A stretch of DNA of 64,000 nucleotides, from positions 1 through 64,000 of the forward strand of contig JBPBQZ010000002.1 in assembly GCA_050955105.1 (NCBI GenBank), in the 5' to 3' direction. Below the pieces are notes generated by a model. That model did no database searches. It was not told the origin of the DNA and worked only from the letters and a program-made list of their open reading frames with translations. Both the position numbers and the translations under genes were made by a program. The stretch is from JBPBQZ01 sp050955105. GTDB lineage: Bacteria; Pseudomonadota; Gammaproteobacteria; Burkholderiales; Burkholderiaceae. This document shows, piece by piece, positions 63,580-64,000 of the stretch (its first letter is position 1; every line of letters begins with the position of its first letter).

Positions 63580-64000
63580 TCAGCCGCACCGCTTCAGCCA
63601 GAGCCGTAGTTCCCGCGCGAACTCTTCACGTCTGTGCAGCGCGAGATGCCGCCCGATTGCCACCGACTCCCCCGACGACCAGAGGGTAATCTGGTCGCGA
63701 GCCGTCGCGCCTGGCTCTACCCTGACCCACCGCGGGTTGAACTCCAGATGTGTCAGACGTTCGGCGCACATGCTTTCGACTACCAGTTGATTCTCGCAAA
63801 GCCGAATGTACTCGTAGTCCACCGCATGCCGGGCATACATCAACAAGGCGATGCCCAGCGCCAGCAGTTCGATTCCCGTGAACGGCAAAACCATCCACGC
63901 GCCGTGTGCCACCCAAAAAACCGCAACGGTCAGCGAAAAACAGAAAAGGGAGAGATAGAAGAGCGCGACCTGACGCGGCGTCATCGAGCAGTTGCGCCTG
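63580..64000 (-). CDS. DUF2244 protein, C-terminal part (5' end outside the window)
   Basis: An inner-membrane DUF2244 protein, with two helices (VALFYLSLFCFSLTVAVFWV and MVLPFTGIELLALGIALLMY) followed by a beta-rich cytoplasmic domain (VESMCAERLTHLEFNPRWVR). An ATG at 63984 exists, but the frame stays open to the window edge, and the codons before it read RRNCS, matching the family phrase before SMTPRQ. The gene therefore continues beyond 64000. It often lies upstream of coxB. Confidence 0.87.
   Translation of the reverse strand, partial: RRNCSMTPRQVALFYLSLFCFSLTVAVFWVAHGAWMVLPFTGIELLALGIALLMYARHAVDYEYIRLCENQLVVESMCAERLTHLEFNPRWVRVEPGATARDQITLWSSGESVAIGRHLALHRREEFARELRLWLKRCG

Overview
The window is GC-rich chromosomal DNA from a betaproteobacterium, most likely a member of the Burkholderiaceae. 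The evidence is the run of core genes in Burkholderia-type order: ssb, uvrA, kdsD-kdsC-lptC-lptA-lptB-rpoN-hpf-ptsN-hprK-rapZ, mutY/mutM, lolB-ispE-tRNA-prs-rplY-pth, coaD/rsmD/ftsY, rpoH, and a complete cox/cta cluster that includes the small DUF2970 and DUF2909 proteins. I see no plasmid, phage, IS or CRISPR features.

Layout. Positions 1-13.9 kb are accessory metabolism. A minus-strand set (about 4.96 kb down to the left edge) encodes a hotdog-fold CoA-thioester hydratase, a CitE-like lyase, a quinone oxidoreductase, a second methionyl-tRNA synthetase and the start of an SDR. It is followed by an AI-2E-type permease, an internally deleted formaldehyde dehydrogenase, a metallo-beta-lactamase-fold hydrolase, an MDR oxidoreductase and a DHA2 exporter. 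A hydroxyquinol ring-cleavage pair (intradiol dioxygenase plus maleylacetate reductase) closes the region. Positions 14-24 kb hold ssb, an MFS carrier, uvrA, a permease, purU, a Nudix protein and a Kef-type antiporter. Positions 24.3-33.8 kb are the LPS-transport/Kdo operon, rpoN and the nitrogen-PTS/HPr-kinase/RapZ block. Positions 33.8-46.3 kb hold DNA repair, outer-membrane lipoprotein, isoprenoid, PRPP, translation, CoA and signal-recognition genes. Positions 46.3-49.8 kb hold leuA and rpoH, each with a distinctive control region. Positions 49.8-54.4 kb hold a ParB-fold lipoprotein and the cydPABX bd oxidase. Positions 54.5-64 kb hold the aa3/caa3-type oxidase cluster with heme A synthesis and copper-delivery genes.

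What stands out. (1) leuA is preceded by a near-consensus promoter and a 23-codon leader ORF with six leucine codons, three of them CTA; this looks like a leucine attenuator. (2) rpoH has an almost perfect CIRCE inverted repeat over its promoter and a TTG start, suggesting HrcA control of the heat-shock sigma factor. (3) A second, zinc-knuckle-less MetRS sits inside a catabolic-looking operon. (4) ctaG (Cox11) is missing from its usual slot in the cox cluster. (5) An 18-bp perfect palindrome lies in the ptsN leader. (6) A formaldehyde dehydrogenase gene carries an in-frame internal deletion. (7) Two promoters (kdsD and the leu leader) place the start codon about where transcription should begin, implying leaderless translation.

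How the genes work together. The kds/lpt genes make Kdo and carry lipopolysaccharide across the periplasm. The rpoN-hpf-ptsN-hprK-rapZ block links nitrogen/carbon PTS signalling, ribosome hibernation and small-RNA turnover. The cox/cta genes form a full assembly line for heme A, CuA loading and the three oxidase subunits, with the separate bd oxidase for low oxygen.
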